The position numbers and the translations under genes are program-made. The notes under the pieces were generated by a model. It was not told where the DNA came from. It saw nothing but the letters and a program-made list of their open reading frames with translations, and searched no databases. A stretch of DNA of 64,000 nt, from the NCBI RefSeq assembly GCF_900100715.1, contig NZ_FNCA01000007.1, positions 62,001 to 126,000 on the forward strand, in the 5' to 3' direction. The DNA is from Methanolobus vulcani (GTDB taxonomy: Archaea; Halobacteriota; Methanosarcinia; Methanosarcinales; Methanosarcinaceae). Numbering within the stretch: position 1 is the first letter of the stretch; every line of letters starts with the position of its first letter. Shown here one piece after another: positions 45,837-55,156 of this stretch.

Positions 45837-46554
45837 TTTTGCTCTCTCCGTCAGGATCACTGAAAACATCCTTTTCCAGCTTTCTTCTTTGTTTTCTGTA
45901 CCGGAGCCATCCGGTGCCATGATATGAAACTATAAATACCGCTCCGATCAGCAGAGCCAGAAGAACATAGCGGGTGGAGTTGAAGAGAAGTGGATCAAGA
46001 TTATCCCGACGGTCATATTTCGGGTACATGATGTCGCTTCTGTCATCGCTGTGTCCAAGTCCTAGCGCATGTCCAATTTCATGTGCGGCTATGTCTTCCA
46101 TGGAACTGTCTCCATATTGTCTCCATGCATAGCCTTCGTAATTTCCTGCTTCAAGGACAATATCTACTCTTTCAAATTTACCGCTTACGATATATGGTCT
46201 TGTAAATCCTGCAATTCCATTTGCTGAGCCTGCATCCTTCTCAAGATTATCCACCCACATTATCAGTATATCAGCGTTATCGGTATCAACTATCTGAAAT
46301 TCAGGCTGGAATCCTAGCTGTCCGTTCCCTCCTTTTTCCCAGTATTCAAGGGCACTCAGAACGTCTTCTTTGTAACTGGGACTGTAATGTTCCGGTACGT
46401 CAGTGTCATCAATATAAACTGTAATAGGGCTGTGGTCCCACGGTTGTGACACTATTGCTGGTTCATTATAATCCGTATGGCGCATACCCTCAAAAGCAAG
46501 AGCCAGCAAAACAATAACTATCAGGACTTTTATGATAAGGTTAGTTCTGCTCAT
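45829..46554 (-). CDS. Membrane-anchored matrixin-like metalloprotease
   Basis: 241 residues. An N-terminal transmembrane helix (LIIKVLIVIVLLALAF), a zinc-protease domain with HEIGHALGLGHSD (three His) and the Met-turn IMYP, then a second helix (YVLLALLIGAVFIVSYHG) and a charged tail. This is the matrixin/M10-type metzincin, here with both ends in the membrane and the active site outside. Substrates unknown. It is translated together with the MGMT gene. Confidence 0.85.
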   Translation of the reverse strand: MSRTNLIIKVLIVIVLLALAFEGMRHTDYNEPAIVSQPWDHSPITVYIDDTDVPEHYSPSYKEDVLSALEYWEKGGNGQLGFQPEFQIVDTDNADILIMWVDNLEKDAGSANGIAGFTRPYIVSGKFERVDIVLEAGNYEGYAWRQYGDSSMEDIAAHEIGHALGLGHSDDRSDIMYPKYDRRDNLDPLLFNSTRYVLLALLIGAVFIVSYHGTGWLRYRKQRRKLEKDVFSDPDGESKNE

Positions 46555-46663
46555 TGGTGTTCTGAAATTGTTTCTGTTTGTTTATTAGTTATTTGGCAGT
46601 CTGTATTGCTATGAATCTGCAGTAAAGGAGTAAACGTATATTTGATTAATCCTATCACAATTT

Positions 46664-47482
46664 ATGAAAAAACGTGTTGCTGTTGTCTTTGACAGTGCCG
46701 GGACACTGTTGCATATGTATCGTGTTGCAAAGGATATGAGTGATGGTTCGGTACTTGAAGATATACAGACAACTCTTTTAGTTGCTGAAAAAGCTAACAG
46801 GGCACTTGTGGTCCTGCGTACCCGCTTTGATGATTTATGGCAATGCTCCCATGACCTTGAGCTTCGGGAATTCATAGATATGTACAATATTCCTTTGGGC
46901 ATAAGTTGTTCAAGCAGCCCTTTCAAACTGGAAGATGTTTACCGTGTCATCCGTGGGAATACTGTAAAAGTGAGGGATATCTATGATGTGGTTTCACACG
47001 TGAAGGGCCGCTGTCCTGAAATCTCCTATCTTGCAGCAGGTCTTGTAGTTGATTCCCTGGAATCTCAGGTTCCTTATGTTCTTAGCACAGGCGGAAGGAT
47101 GTATTCCAGCACCTTAGAGACTATCAATACTGTCAGGGAACTTGGTGTTGATATTTTCATAGCCTCAGGAGATGACGCACAAAACCTGCAGGTTCTAGCA
47201 TCTTCATTGTCGATCCCTATGAAAGATGTTTTTCCAGTTGCCACAACCCATGATAAAGAGAGGATAGTCAAAAACCTGAAAAATGACCATGATATTGTTG
47301 TCATGGTGGGTGATGGGATGAACGATATACTTGCATTAAGGGCAGCTGATATTGGAATTCTGACCTCTCAGCAGGGAGATGAGCGTCCTCAGGTGTTGAA
47401 GGATTCTGCGGACATTATCATAGGCAATATCATCGACGTAGTAAACATTATAAAGAATATGGGAGAACTCATCACTTCATAA
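46664..47482 (+). CDS. Soluble HAD protein resembling a P-type ATPase catalytic domain
   Basis: 272 residues, no membrane segment. The first HAD motif is VVFDSAGTLLH: the nucleophile Asp is present but the second Asp of phosphatases is Ala, as in P-type ATPases (DKTGT). Motif III/IV VMVGDGMNDILALRAADIGI is strongly P-type-like. Soluble archaeal relatives such as MJ0968 have phosphatase activity. It precedes the MCR activation cluster by 250 bases on the same strand; a link is only positional. Confidence 0.82.
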   Translation: MKKRVAVVFDSAGTLLHMYRVAKDMSDGSVLEDIQTTLLVAEKANRALVVLRTRFDDLWQCSHDLELREFIDMYNIPLGISCSSSPFKLEDVYRVIRGNTVKVRDIYDVVSHVKGRCPEISYLAAGLVVDSLESQVPYVLSTGGRMYSSTLETINTVRELGVDIFIASGDDAQNLQVLASSLSIPMKDVFPVATTHDKERIVKNLKNDHDIVVMVGDGMNDILALRAADIGILTSQQGDERPQVLKDSADIIIGNIIDVVNIIKNMGELITS

Positions 47483-47544
47483 AATCAGGTAGTGTCTCCT
47501 CTTTTTAGAAGTTAACACCGCGAAGCAGATGCGTTATGTTTATG

Positions 47545-47558
47545 TATTGAGTTCAATA
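47545..47558. repeat. Palindrome TATTGA-GT-TCAATA upstream of atwA
   Basis: A perfect 6-base dyad in the 249-base gap before atwA, 174 bases from its ATG. It is a possible operator; no clear TATA box is seen near it. Confidence 0.3.
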
Positions 47559-47731
47559 ATCCAACAGTTATTCTTTAAAAAGATCGCTAAAAACTTGTTA
47601 TCAGGTCTGCATGGGTTCCAGCAGAGCTAGTTTTGTGTGTAGTCTGCAAAACCGTTAAGTAATTTGAGTAGATATGCATATCATTATTAGTGAAACAGGA
47701 CTCCTATGCACCCCTGGGCGGAGGAAATCAA

Positions 47732-49345
47732 ATGGCATTATTCATTGAAGTCAAAAACCTGACACTTGAATTTGATGGTGTCAAAGTTCTCAAAGATATA
47801 AACCTGACCATCAACGAGGGAGAAGTTCTCGGTATCCTTGGTAGGAGCGGTTCGGGCAAAACAGTATTGATGCACGTCCTGCGTGGTGTTGAAGAGTACG
47901 AAGGTATCAGTGGAGAGGTAATATACCATCTTGCAAGATGTGAAAAGTGCGGACATATGGAACCGCCAAGCAAAGCAGGACAGCAGTGTCCAATGTGTGG
48001 TAAAGATACCCTCAAACCTTTCGAAGCTGATTTCATTAAACTTTCCTTGCATGATTCTGACAGACGTGAGATCACCAAGAGGATCGCTATCATGCTCCAG
48101 CGTACATTTGCGCTTTATGGTGATGACAGGGTTATAACCAATGTAGTAAATTCACTGACAGAGATCGGTGTTAACAGCGAGACCGCTGTTTCCCGTGCAG
48201 TTGAGCTGCTGGAAAAGGTTCAACTCTCACACCGTATGATGCATGTGGCACGTGACCTCAGTGGTGGAGAAAAGCAGAGAGTAGTACTTGCCCGTCAGCT
48301 TGTAAGAGATCCGATGCTTCTCATTGCTGATGAGCCAACCGGTACACTTGACCCAAGGACAGCAGAAATAGTCCACGATGTCATTGCAAAGGCAGTAAAG
48401 GACTATAACATGACAATGGTCATTACTTCCCACTGGTCTGAAGTAGTTGAAGACCTTGCGGACAAAGCTATCATTCTTGAAGATGGTGCAATCGTCAAGG
48501 AAGGCGCACCTTCTGAAGTTGCAAAAGAGTTCATGCAGATGATCTGCACTGTGGAAAAGAAGTGTGACGTTGTTGTAGGTGACCCTCTTATCAAGGTGGA
48601 TAATCTTGTGAAGAAGTATATTTCTGTAAGCAGAGGTGTTGTTTACGCCGTTAACGATATTTCCTTTGATGTAAAAGAAGGAGAGATATTCGGCCTTGCA
48701 GGTACAAGCGGTGCCGGAAAGACAACTACATCAGAAGTCCTTATGGGTATCGTGCAGCCAACCAGTGGTGACATACAGGTACGCGTCGGTGAGGAATGGG
48801 TGGATATGAGAAAACCCGGACCTGAATGCAGAGGACGTGCTGTAAAGTACATGGGTATTCTGCACCAGGAATATGGTCTTTACATACACAGGACTATCAT
48901 TGACAACCTTACTGAATCCATAGGAATTGACCTTCCATACGAGCTTGCTGTCAGAAAAGCTATCAATACCCTGATAGCGACCGGATTTACTGAAGAGAAG
49001 GCAAAATCTATATTATCAAAGATGTCAGATGAGATTAGTGAAGGTGAAAGGCACAGGGTTGCACTTGCCCAGATCCTGATGAAGGAACCTAATATCATCA
49101 TAATGGACGAACCAACGGGAACAATGGACCCGTTCACAAAGAAAGAGGTCACAAAATCCATTCTGGAAGCACGTGAGAAAATGGGTGACACATTCGTCAT
49201 CGTATCACATGATATGGACTTCCTGGAAGAGATCTGTGATCGTGTAGCTCTTATGAGGCATGGCAAGATCGTCAGTGTAGGGGAACCAAAGACCGTTCTG
49301 GCAGAGCTTACCGAACAAGAGCGTCTGGAAGCAGCAGAGACATGA
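47732..49345 (+). CDS. atwA: Methyl-coenzyme M reductase system component A2
   Basis: 537 residues from ATG 47732, GGAGG 7 bases upstream (GTG 47690 is open but unsupported). Two ABC ATPase domains: Walker A GRSGSGKTVLM and GTSGAGKTTTSEV, Walker B IADEPTGTLDP and IMDEPTGTMDP. The first signature is LSGGEKQRV, the second a divergent ISEGERHRV. A zinc ribbon (CEKCGH ... CPMCGK) is inserted in domain 1. A2 supplies ATP hydrolysis for reducing F430 nickel in MCR to the active Ni(I) state. First gene of the cluster. Confidence 0.96.
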   Translation: MALFIEVKNLTLEFDGVKVLKDINLTINEGEVLGILGRSGSGKTVLMHVLRGVEEYEGISGEVIYHLARCEKCGHMEPPSKAGQQCPMCGKDTLKPFEADFIKLSLHDSDRREITKRIAIMLQRTFALYGDDRVITNVVNSLTEIGVNSETAVSRAVELLEKVQLSHRMMHVARDLSGGEKQRVVLARQLVRDPMLLIADEPTGTLDPRTAEIVHDVIAKAVKDYNMTMVITSHWSEVVEDLADKAIILEDGAIVKEGAPSEVAKEFMQMICTVEKKCDVVVGDPLIKVDNLVKKYISVSRGVVYAVNDISFDVKEGEIFGLAGTSGAGKTTTSEVLMGIVQPTSGDIQVRVGEEWVDMRKPGPECRGRAVKYMGILHQEYGLYIHRTIIDNLTESIGIDLPYELAVRKAINTLIATGFTEEKAKSILSKMSDEISEGERHRVALAQILMKEPNIIIMDEPTGTMDPFTKKEVTKSILEAREKMGDTFVIVSHDMDFLEEICDRVALMRHGKIVSVGEPKTVLAELTEQERLEAAET

Positions 49346-49374
49346 TATTTTAGACATATACGGAGGAGTTTGGC

Positions 49375-50922
49375 ACGAGTGGCGAAATAACGGTAGAGAT
49401 CAACGGACAGGAACTGAAATTACCCGAAAGTTCAACCCTTGAGGACGCCATCAAGGTGTCAAACGCCCCTTACAAAAAGGGTACAGCAATTGGTATTCTT
49501 ATAGAAAAGGAAGATCAGAGGTCACAGGCTTCAAAGGAATATCTTGTGAAGACCTCAAAAGGTGAGTTTAAAATAGAACTCCTCAATGAAGTCTCTCCCT
49601 CTTCTAAACGCTGGATCTCTCTTTTTAAAGACCTTACAGAACTTCCTGTGCGCTGGACAAACAAGGATGTTCTTGCTTTTGGTCCTTTCAGTACTGATAT
49701 GGAACCTGCACGTGAGAATTCCGATATGGAAAGGTTCACAATGCTTTTTGGTGCAGGTGGTGGCGATGCTGCGAATACCCACCTTATCGTGAGTAAAACA
49801 CGTCACTCCGCAGAATATGGTGCACCTGAAGAAGGTGTGTTTGCAAGGCTGATAAGCGGAAAACATGTAATTTCAGACCTTGACAGGGGTGACAGGATAT
49901 TATCTGTCGAACCGGTTGTCGAATGGGAAAAAGTAGGAGAGCACATCTCTACCACAGACCTTTCAACAAAACTTCAAGAGGGTTATCGCATTTTCACTTA
50001 CATAAAGATTGAAATAGACTCTCTTGCTCCCGAAGGTGCAGAGTTCTTCTTTGCAGTAACAAGGGATGGAACATTCCATATTGATTATCTTTCAACTTCA
50101 TTTATATCCGATCACCGTTTCCAGGGTGAATTGGTAACTTACGAGAATTTTGAGGCACGCTCAACAGGTTCAGTGTTTGTGAGAACCGTGGGATACGGTG
50201 CCGGAAAACTCTTTATTTCAACCGATGCCCGCACCTCATCTATTATGCATTCTGTAATAGGTCATGTTGTGCAGGGAATTGAGCTTGCAAGGATTGCAGA
50301 AAAAGGCCAGAAGGTCATGCTCGAGTCCGTTCCTGACCAGATAATGCTTCTTGGAATGACCAATGCAGAGGCAGAAGCGGAAATGGCACGGCAGGATATT
50401 GAGATTACCAGGGACGGCTACACTGGTGATGATGGATTTATTGTAAAACAGTCTCCATCAACTACTATTGAGATCCTGTATGAAAAGAAAGTAACAGTGC
50501 AGGGCGTTGACCCTGAGATGCTTGTAAAGATAGAGCTTTATGATGATCTTGCCCCAAAGACCCTTGATTTCTTCAGGCATGCAGTGGGTCTTCAGTACGA
50601 CCCTGTAGGTCTACTTCCTGTGATGATGACCTACGAGAACACCTATATCTTCAAGGCTGAAAAGCCAGCGGAATCCTATAAGGAGATCTTCCCGGAGAAC
50701 ACTCCTGCAAAGACAATTGCAGGTGAGATAGGTGTTACAAATCAGGCTGCAAAGAGAGCTGGAATGATAGGTGTGAAGTTAGCTGATGATGACCTGTTCG
50801 GTCCGACCGGCGAGAGACTTGGAAACACCAACATTATCGGAAAGATACTGGACCCTGAGAAACTCAAACATTTCAAGGATGGCGACCTAATGTATGTCTT
50901 AGAGAGCAGCAAGGAGGAATGA
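49375..50922 (+). CDS. mmp3: Methanogenesis marker protein 3 (UPF0288)
   Basis: 515 residues if started at ACG 49375, 8 bases after GGAGG (49362-49366). The first canonical start in frame is GTG 49456, which would delete a well-formed beta-grasp-like segment (EITVEINGQELKLPESSTLE). TTG 49370 is out of frame and stops after six codons. The rest contains a cyclophilin-like fold (FFAVTRDGTFHIDYLSTSF; VIGHVVQGIELARIA). Mmp3 is a subunit of the MCR activation complex with A2, McrC, Mmp7 and Mmp17. Confidence 0.88.
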   Translation, partial: TSGEITVEINGQELKLPESSTLEDAIKVSNAPYKKGTAIGILIEKEDQRSQASKEYLVKTSKGEFKIELLNEVSPSSKRWISLFKDLTELPVRWTNKDVLAFGPFSTDMEPARENSDMERFTMLFGAGGGDAANTHLIVSKTRHSAEYGAPEEGVFARLISGKHVISDLDRGDRILSVEPVVEWEKVGEHISTTDLSTKLQEGYRIFTYIKIEIDSLAPEGAEFFFAVTRDGTFHIDYLSTSFISDHRFQGELVTYENFEARSTGSVFVRTVGYGAGKLFISTDARTSSIMHSVIGHVVQGIELARIAEKGQKVMLESVPDQIMLLGMTNAEAEAEMARQDIEITRDGYTGDDGFIVKQSPSTTIEILYEKKVTVQGVDPEMLVKIELYDDLAPKTLDFFRHAVGLQYDPVGLLPVMMTYENTYIFKAEKPAESYKEIFPENTPAKTIAGEIGVTNQAAKRAGMIGVKLADDDLFGPTGERLGNTNIIGKILDPEKLKHFKDGDLMYVLESSKEE

Positions 50923-50924
50923 GA

Positions 50925-51359
50925 ATGGCTGAAGAGAACAATGATGTCATAACAAAACTTGTTGTCACAAGTTCTGACACTGTGCTGCCTATCGATGCTG
51001 CCATGAAGATATATGAATCCAGTACTGATATCGTCATCAAGGAAACATGTTTCGGGACAATGGTCACAGGTCCGAGAGAGGCTGTGAATAAAGTAGTAAA
51101 AGAGATCGTAGATCTTGATAAGAATCATATTTTCGTAAAAGAGAGAGGTTTCCCTCCTGGTGATGACAGGCGTTGCCGTGCTTCACGTGGAGGCGGTTCA
51201 AGGCCAGGTTTCTATTTCCTCAAGGAAGAGGCAATGATGCTTCCGATGATAGGCAAGGCGCTTGACAAATACGATAAGCATGTTCCGCTTAAAGAGATAG
51301 AACACAAGAAAAAACTTGAAGTTAAAGATCTTCAGGATATAGTTGAATCCAGCTTATGA
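50925..51359 (+). CDS. mmp6: Methanogenesis marker protein 6
   Basis: 144 residues from ATG 50925, with AGGAGG (50912-50917) 7 bases upstream; ATG 50919 is too close to that site. Conserved features are CFGTMVTGPREAVNKV and the basic, glycine-rich stretch PPGDDRRCRASRGGGSRPGF. The family occurs only in methanogens and related MCR-bearing archaea; its role in MCR maturation is inferred from this linkage. mmp3 ends at 50922, two bases before. Confidence 0.9.
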   Translation: MAEENNDVITKLVVTSSDTVLPIDAAMKIYESSTDIVIKETCFGTMVTGPREAVNKVVKEIVDLDKNHIFVKERGFPPGDDRRCRASRGGGSRPGFYFLKEEAMMLPMIGKALDKYDKHVPLKEIEHKKKLEVKDLQDIVESSL

Positions 51360-51368
51360 GGCAATACC

Positions 51369-51839
51369 ATGGCTAAAGTTATCATATACCCTACAAACAG
51401 TCTGATCCTTTCTGACCTGGTGCAGAGGTTCGGTCACACACCACTGGCAATGATGGAAAAGATAAAGGAAAAGGTCACGACCGTTGGTGTTGATTCACCA
51501 CCTATGAATATTACAGCAGAGGAACCAAAGCACGGTCTGAAGTATGCAGCTGTTGAAGTTCCTGCAGGTGTCAGAGGCAGGATGGCTATAGTAGGCCCGA
51601 TGATCGAAGAGGCTGAGGCCGGTATCATTGTAGGGGAATCTCCAATGGCCTTTGGTTGCATGGGATGTGCCCGTACAAACGAACTTACCAAGTATCTTAT
51701 CAGAAGCCGTGAAATGCCACTTCTGGAACTGGAATTCCCAAAAGATGATGATGAAGGCCAGGAATTTGTGTACAGGATCGCAGAGTTTTTGAAATCACTT
51801 GATGAAGTCAAAGGAGAATCAGAGGAGGCAACAGAATGA
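51369..51839 (+). CDS. mmp5: Methanogenesis marker protein 5
   Basis: 156 residues from ATG 51369, 9 bases after mmp6. Typical segments are [20 protein letters not shown] at the N terminus and [17 protein letters not shown], whose C-x2-C could hold a metal or thiol. An acidic tail ends the protein. Function unknown. The stop overlaps the mmp15 start (ATGA). Confidence 0.9.
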   Translation: MAKVIIYPTNSLILSDLVQRFGHTPLAMMEKIKEKVTTVGVDSPPMNITAEEPKHGLKYAAVEVPAGVRGRMAIVGPMIEEAEAGIIVGESPMAFGCMGCARTNELTKYLIRSREMPLLELEFPKDDDEGQEFVYRIAEFLKSLDEVKGESEEATE

Positions 51840-53077
51840 ATGATGAAGCTGTTGTAAAAGTGGCACTTGTATCGTGTGGTTCCGAATACGCAGGTGTGCA
51901 CGGGGAACTGGAATCTGTGGCTTCAAGTGTTAATGCCAAACTTGTCTATCCTGAAATTGAGATTGACATACTGGATGATATTGGCAAGGATTTTGGTATT
52001 GAGGCTGCCAGTCCTGATCTTCGCCTGATGATGGCAAGGTCAAAGGCTGTTGTGGAAGGTCTCTCTGATGTAGATGGTGTTTTTATCACCTCATGTTTCA
52101 GATGTGCAGAAGCGGCGATTGTCAGAAATGAAGTCCGTCGTTACATCAATAAACATTCTGAGCTTCCGGTTATCAGTTATTCATTTACAGAGCGTACAAC
52201 TGCAGCAACACTGCTGACACGTATGGAAGCTCTCACAACTATCGCAAGGCGCAGGCATCTGCTTGCAAGAGAAAAGCAGAGTGGTCTCACCGCAGGAATT
52301 GACTCCGGTTCCACGACCACAAAAGCTGTTATAATGAGGGACAATGAGATCATAGGTTCCGGTTGGGTACCGACCATCAAGGTAATTGACAGCGCCACAG
52401 AGGCTTTCAATCAGGCACTTGAAGAGGCCGGTGTCAAGCAGGAGGATATTCAGGCGATCGGCACTACAGGCTACGGACGTTTCCTTATCGGTGAACACTT
52501 TGGTGCCAAACTCATACAGGAAGAGATCACTGTCAACTCAAAGGGTGCTGTTTATCTTGCTGATACCCAGAAAGGTCATGCAACTGTAATTGATATCGGT
52601 GGTATGGACAACAAGGCAATATCTGTTGATGATGGTATTCCCGGAATGTTTACCATGGGAGGTATCTGTGCAGGTGCATCAGGCCGTTTCCTTGATATGA
52701 CTGCAAAGAGGCTTGGTGTCGATATTACAGAACTGGGTGCCCTTGCAGTTAAGGGTATGGAACAGAATGTCGATATGAACAGTTACTGTATCGTTTTCGG
52801 TATTCAGTCACTTGTCAACTCACTTGCAAAGGGTTCAACACCTGAGGATGTTGCAGCAGCAGCATGCCACAGTGTCGTTGAGCAGATATTCGAACAGCAG
52901 CTTCAGGAAGTCGATGTAAAGGAGCCACTTATCCTTGTAGGAGGTTCATCCCTTATCGAAGGAGTTCCAAAAGCTCTTGGTGAACTGCTGCATATCAATG
53001 TCCTTGTACCACCGAACTCTCACCTTATCGGTGCTGTAGGAAGTGCTTTACTGGCTTCAGGATACGTGGAGGAGTAA
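51836..53077 (+). CDS. mmp15: Methanogenesis marker protein 15 (BadF/HgdC-type ATPase)
   Basis: 413 residues. The N-terminal 145 residues are specific to the family and hold SCFRC; the rest is an actin-like ATPase of the BadF/BadG/HgdC group: [35 protein letters not shown] and [12 protein letters not shown]. Cys in [14 protein letters not shown] matches the ligand that bridges a [4Fe-4S] cluster between subunits in HgdC activators. Those proteins drive low-potential electron transfer with ATP, which fits a role in MCR maturation; inference. Confidence 0.93.
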   Translation: MNDEAVVKVALVSCGSEYAGVHGELESVASSVNAKLVYPEIEIDILDDIGKDFGIEAASPDLRLMMARSKAVVEGLSDVDGVFITSCFRCAEAAIVRNEVRRYINKHSELPVISYSFTERTTAATLLTRMEALTTIARRRHLLAREKQSGLTAGIDSGSTTTKAVIMRDNEIIGSGWVPTIKVIDSATEAFNQALEEAGVKQEDIQAIGTTGYGRFLIGEHFGAKLIQEEITVNSKGAVYLADTQKGHATVIDIGGMDNKAISVDDGIPGMFTMGGICAGASGRFLDMTAKRLGVDITELGALAVKGMEQNVDMNSYCIVFGIQSLVNSLAKGSTPEDVAAAACHSVVEQIFEQQLQEVDVKEPLILVGGSSLIEGVPKALGELLHINVLVPPNSHLIGAVGSALLASGYVEE

Positions 53078-53081
53078 TTCT

Positions 53082-53678
53082 ATGGAACCTCTTGAGACTT
53101 TCATTGTAGAGTCCACGGTACCGGAAGAGGGCGATGCCTACAAGAGCATAGTTGCGGACATAATCACTGAACTGGTACTTGGCGGTGCTATCGGAAGAAT
53201 AAAAGTGAGAGTAAGACCAGAGGATTCTCTTTTCCTTATGGCTATAATCCTTAGAGGCAGCCAGCCAACTGTTAAAGTATCTGATATGGGCAGTGTTGAT
53301 GTTACAAATCATATTACTAAGGAAATAACCATTTCAATTGAACAGGAAAAATACCTTCCTCAATTGCTTGAACAGCTCTGGGCGAAATACGGACGTACAG
53401 GTGTGCGCCAGCCAGAAAGGAAGACTCTTATCCTGACAGCAGAGAATCTGGATGAAGAAGTGGAATACCTGAGGAATCTTGTTGTTGCAGACCCCCAGAA
53501 GACACTTCAGTCCAGACTTGTTGAAATGGCTATCCGCGCAACACCTGAAGGGTTCAGGGTACGTTATCACTCAATGGACAAGCATGTCTTTGTTTTTGCT
53601 GCGACCGAGGATATTCTCAAGAAAGAGTGGATACAGGAAGCGCAGGATATTGCAACGGAACTTCAGGAGGATGAATAA
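53082..53678 (+). CDS. mmp17: Methanogenesis marker protein 17
   Basis: 198 residues from ATG 53082, GGAGGAG upstream in the last codons of mmp15; the longer frame from 53043 lies within mmp15. It begins MEPLETFIVESTVPEEGDAY and is rich in beta structure with no cysteine-rich motif. It is part of the purified MCR activation complex. Its stop shares a base with the mmp7 ATG (TAATG). Confidence 0.92.
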   Translation: MEPLETFIVESTVPEEGDAYKSIVADIITELVLGGAIGRIKVRVRPEDSLFLMAIILRGSQPTVKVSDMGSVDVTNHITKEITISIEQEKYLPQLLEQLWAKYGRTGVRQPERKTLILTAENLDEEVEYLRNLVVADPQKTLQSRLVEMAIRATPEGFRVRYHSMDKHVFVFAATEDILKKEWIQEAQDIATELQEDE

Positions 53679-54616
53679 TGGCAGCAGTTCTTGAACCTTA
53701 TATTTATGTGGGTGGAATTCACCAGCACACTCTCATCACCGAACTTCTGGAAGACCTTGGAGGATATCTTATTCAGAAAGTTCCTGCAGCCACTGAAGTT
53801 ACTCTTGTGATGCTCATTCCCAGAGAGGATGTTCATCTAATTGAAGAACTTGGAAAGAAACTTCTTGGCAAGCTGGAACGTGCTCCTCTTACCGGAACTG
53901 AGATAGCTGTAGTTTCTCCTACTCTTGCTTCTCATCACCTTCCACACTCTGCATGTGATGTTGCGGAATTCATGCGCAGAGGTGGTGCAAACACCAATAT
54001 GATCGGTCTTGCAAGGGGTATGGGCAGACGAGTATCACTTTCTGATAACTACGAGAGGAAGCTCATTAATGAGCATGATCTTGCTGTATTCTCATTCGGC
54101 ACTTTTGCTGATTGTATCAAGAACAAGAAACCAAAGCTTCTTGAAGGTGTGACAGTCCCGAAGATCGTTGCAGGAGGCCCTCTTAACGTAAAGACTGAAG
54201 AAGTCGCTGGTGCCGATCTCTATGTTGGCGGTATCGGCAGGGTTGCCCATCGTATGAGAAAGCCAGGAGAGCTCAGTTCACTTGATGTTTTGCTCGAGAA
54301 GGTTGTGGAAGTTGTGGAGAAGATGCGTGAGGACCTTGCAAAAGATCCGCTTGCAGTGCTTCCTCCAAGGGTGATGAAAGAGATTCATGAACAGATACCA
54401 GAGATATTTGATGTATTCTCTCCAGCACCGGTGACACTTCAGCTTGATGGCTTGCGTGTGAAACTTCCCTATGATGAGTTCCATGAGCGTGTAGAGAATC
54501 TTGAATTTGATGAAGGGGTCAGGCTTTCAGATATGGCAGTTATCACAAAATCCCGGATGAAAAATTATATATTGGTCAAGATCAAACGTGAATCTGAGGT
54601 TGGATTCACGGCGTAA
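53678..54616 (+). CDS. mmp7: Methanogenesis marker protein 7
   Basis: 312 residues. Conserved blocks include VMLIPREDVHLIEELGKKL, PHSACDVAEFMRRGGANTN and AVFSFGTFADCIKNKKPKLL. Cysteines near residues 91 and 148 are candidates for metal-cluster ligands; published work on the activation complex assigns nitrogenase-like Fe-S-C clusters to it, and Mmp7 is one of its core subunits. No signal or membrane segment. Confidence 0.92.
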   Translation: MAAVLEPYIYVGGIHQHTLITELLEDLGGYLIQKVPAATEVTLVMLIPREDVHLIEELGKKLLGKLERAPLTGTEIAVVSPTLASHHLPHSACDVAEFMRRGGANTNMIGLARGMGRRVSLSDNYERKLINEHDLAVFSFGTFADCIKNKKPKLLEGVTVPKIVAGGPLNVKTEEVAGADLYVGGIGRVAHRMRKPGELSSLDVLLEKVVEVVEKMREDLAKDPLAVLPPRVMKEIHEQIPEIFDVFSPAPVTLQLDGLRVKLPYDEFHERVENLEFDEGVRLSDMAVITKSRMKNYILVKIKRESEVGFTA

Positions 54617-54653
54617 ATATAGTTTAAAACAGTGAAAGTTATCCGGGGTTATT

Positions 54654-55121
54654 ATGGAACTTGAAAAAATCAAAGAGCTTCTTGACAAAGAGCCAGAGGA
54701 GGCTGTAGAAGAAATTCTGGCGGACGTCGAGAAAAGATATGGAGAAATTCCTTATATTACTAATTTTATGAAGGATATGCCGGAAATTTTCATATCAAGA
54801 ATGATCTACGAGAACAGTGTTATGCGTGAATTCAAACGCATGGATCCTAAGACCGTGGAACTTATCAGCATTGCAGTGGCATCGGCACTTCGTTGTGAGC
54901 ACTGCCTGAAGACCCATGTAAGGGTTGCAAAAAGGCTTGGTGTCTCAAAAGAGGAGATATTCGATTCAGTCCTCATAGCCAGCAGTGTATCAACAGCAGC
55001 TGTCCTTGCAGAAGGTACTCGTTCAGTTGATTCTGTTTTTACTGACGAGGAACAGGGTATTACTTCATCTTCAAACTGTTCTATTTGTAATATAAATTCA
55101 GAACTTCCTGAGGAAGACTGA
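54654..55121 (+). CDS. AhpD-like carboxymuconolactone decarboxylase family protein
   Basis: 155 residues, 37 bases after mmp7 on the same strand. The CMD domain has ALRCEHCLKTHVRVAKRLGV with the redox C-x2-C and nearby His of AhpD-type thiol reductases. A second Cys pair near the end (SSNCSICNINS) is unusual. As last gene of the cluster it may be a thiol-redox partner or a passenger; see findings. Confidence 0.85.
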   Translation: MELEKIKELLDKEPEEAVEEILADVEKRYGEIPYITNFMKDMPEIFISRMIYENSVMREFKRMDPKTVELISIAVASALRCEHCLKTHVRVAKRLGVSKEEIFDSVLIASSVSTAAVLAEGTRSVDSVFTDEEQGITSSSNCSICNINSELPEED

Positions 55122-55156
55122 ATTATTTTCTTTTCTGAAGGTAAGTGTAAAAGGAA

